A stretch of 64,000 bases of DNA from Notospermus geniculatus (taxonomy: Eukaryota; Nemertea; Pilidiophora; Heteronemertea; Lineidae), in the NCBI GenBank assembly GCA_002633025.1, contig NMRB01001967.1, positions 1-64,000 on the forward strand, in the 5' to 3' direction. The position numbers and the translations under genes were made by a program. Every line of letters starts with the position of its first letter. Within the stretch, counting starts at the first letter, position 1. This document shows positions 62,834 through 64,000 of this stretch, piece after piece. The notes under the pieces are model-generated. The model was not told the origin of the DNA and made no database searches. It was given only the letters and a program-made list of their open reading frames with translations.

Positions 62834-63022
62834 CAGTTGCTGCGGAACTGGACCGGTTGCTTCAAAACTGGACTGGTTGTTGCAAAACTGGACTGGTTGC
62901 TGCAAAAACTGGACCGGTTGGTGCAAAACTGGATCGGTTCTTGCAAAAACTGGACCGGTTGCTGCAAAACTGGGCCAGTTGCTGCAAAACAAAAAACTGG
63001 ACCGTTTGCTACAAAACTGGTT
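62834..63022. repeat. 21-22-bp minisatellite AAAACTGGACCGGTTGCTGC
   Basis: About nine units with ACTGGACCGGTT palindromic core, in both GGACCGG and GGACTGG variants. Open frames through it are by-products. Confidence 0.9.
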
Positions 63023-63534
63023 TGCGACAAGGGCTGTGAGCACATTTTAATTTTCACTTAACGGTAATCCCTATCAGTTTTGTTTTGCTGGTGTAGAATG
63101 TATGCTTTCTGGTGCCAAACAAATTTAGTTTGATTGATTATCAATTGTTGGTTTCACTTGCTAAAATGACAAAGGTTGTATGCCTTTGTAGATGTATGTC
63201 CAAAAGAGATTTCTTGGCTGAAATAGGCCTATTGTTATTCTTCCAGTGTTTATGTTACTGTTTCTTGTCAACTAAAACGATTGGCAGGTTTTCCTTTGGA
63301 AGAGTATTTGAGGAGTCATGGTTTGCGGCGAGGGGTGCGGTTTTCACAGGGTTTTGGATAATTGTTCAATGGTTTAACAATACAGTCATGGCGTGTTAAT
63401 TATCCCAACGCCTGTGAAAAACGCTCCGGCGTTGCAAGCCATGGCAGAATCCGCTGAAGTGGAAATGGGCCTTTTAGATTGAAATACATTTTTTGGCTAT
63501 GAAAACAAGGACTTACCTGAAAAATAGTGTTGAT
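63023..63534. other. spacer
   Basis: No gene or repeat I can support. Confidence 0.4.
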
Positions 63535-63774
63535 TAAAGTCTGGCAACATCTATCTTCGACCTAATGGAATGCGGAAGTCATGTAACGTGACAGAGCTTT
63601 GCGGTTTATACTTGTAATCATGCCTGTTGATCACTTGTGGTCGTTCCCCGATTGTCCGCGTTGTCCACCGGTCATTCAATAGCCGCGTGTGATTAAAGGT
63701 CCGTGGAAAATCCAACGATCAATTTCCTAGCTTCCGCATTCCATTAGGTCAAAGATAGATGTTGCCAGACTTTA
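63535..63774. mobile_element. palindromic MITE, TAAAGTCT...GGAATGCGGAAGT family
   Basis: TAAAGTCTGGCAACATCTAT and ACCTAATGGAATGCGGAAG pair with the right arm ending CCAGACTTTA. Related to 50,993-51,238 through the TAAAGTCT end and GGAATGCGGAAGT. The last 226 bases of the window hold nothing I can name. Confidence 0.75.
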
Positions 63775-64000
63775 CTGGAATGTTGGTGTGATACTGGTAT
63801 TCATTGAACTGGAAATCTTTTTTCTTTTTTGTTTCGTTTTGTTTCTGGCAATGTGCACATGCAATCTTGTCTGCTCGATGAAGCCCAAAACACCATGATG
63901 ATCACCAGAGTGCAGGATAAAAAAATTCCCACCTAATTATACGGTACCCTGAACTCACATTTGTCATTTCCTTGTGTTGGTTGTTGAACATGTTAAAGGT

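Noticed and set aside
62759-63061. Repetitive open frames on both strands
   Set aside because: Caused by the 21-22-bp ACTGGACCGGTT minisatellite.

Overview
The window is nuclear DNA from an animal. Coding sequence sits in short exons with GT/AG splice sites, separated by long introns and spacers packed with palindromic DNA-transposon derivatives and minisatellites. The scattered AGGCCT and TACATGTA motifs, the dense foldback MITEs and the protein sequences suggest a marine invertebrate deuterostome (echinoderm, hemichordate or amphioxus-like). I cannot name the species. No bacterial or viral gene is visible.

Layout. At 1.4-4.2 kb (-) two exons in matching phase belong to a gene I do not recognise. 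At 5.2-6.7 kb (+) lie the first three coding exons of a kinesin-3 motor most like STARD9/KIF16, and no P-loop exon follows. From 6.7 to 33 kb the sequence is mostly repeats: foldback elements, a tandem 0.93 kb segmental duplication, minisatellites, a partial acidic C2H2 zinc-finger gene at 12.1-12.5 kb (-) broken at an N, and a 10-N assembly gap at 29,632. From 33.16 to 47.68 kb (+) a complete 12-exon SPATS2/SPATS2L-family gene (726 codons) can be assembled. At 52.5-53.1 kb (-) are the first two coding exons of MCRS1; its conserved C-terminal exons are not seen. From 53.88 to 61.85 kb (+) a complete 9-exon DNAJB11 (ERdj3) gene of 356 residues can be assembled, including the separate signal-peptide exon. 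MCRS1 and DNAJB11 are head to head across about 0.8 kb that holds two TGACGTCA palindromes.

The genes do not form an operon. SPATS2 is a cytoplasmic RNA-linked protein, MCRS1 a nuclear FHA protein, DNAJB11 an ER-lumen Hsp40 and the kinesin a microtubule motor. The convergent SPATS2-MCRS1 arrangement recalls human 12q13 and may be old microsynteny.

The most distinctive content is the mobile DNA. Three copies of a small CAGG...CCTG element have clean 5-bp target duplications, one of them with its empty site preserved in the duplicated segment. There are several pogo-type TA-flanked elements, one retaining a transposase C-terminus, many one- or two-copy hairpin MITE families often nested in each other, two hammerhead-ribozyme-like cores of Penelope type, and a hairpin built from a tRNA-Leu-like 3' half. 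Isolated single Ns sit next to several truncated genes and probably mark assembly joins.
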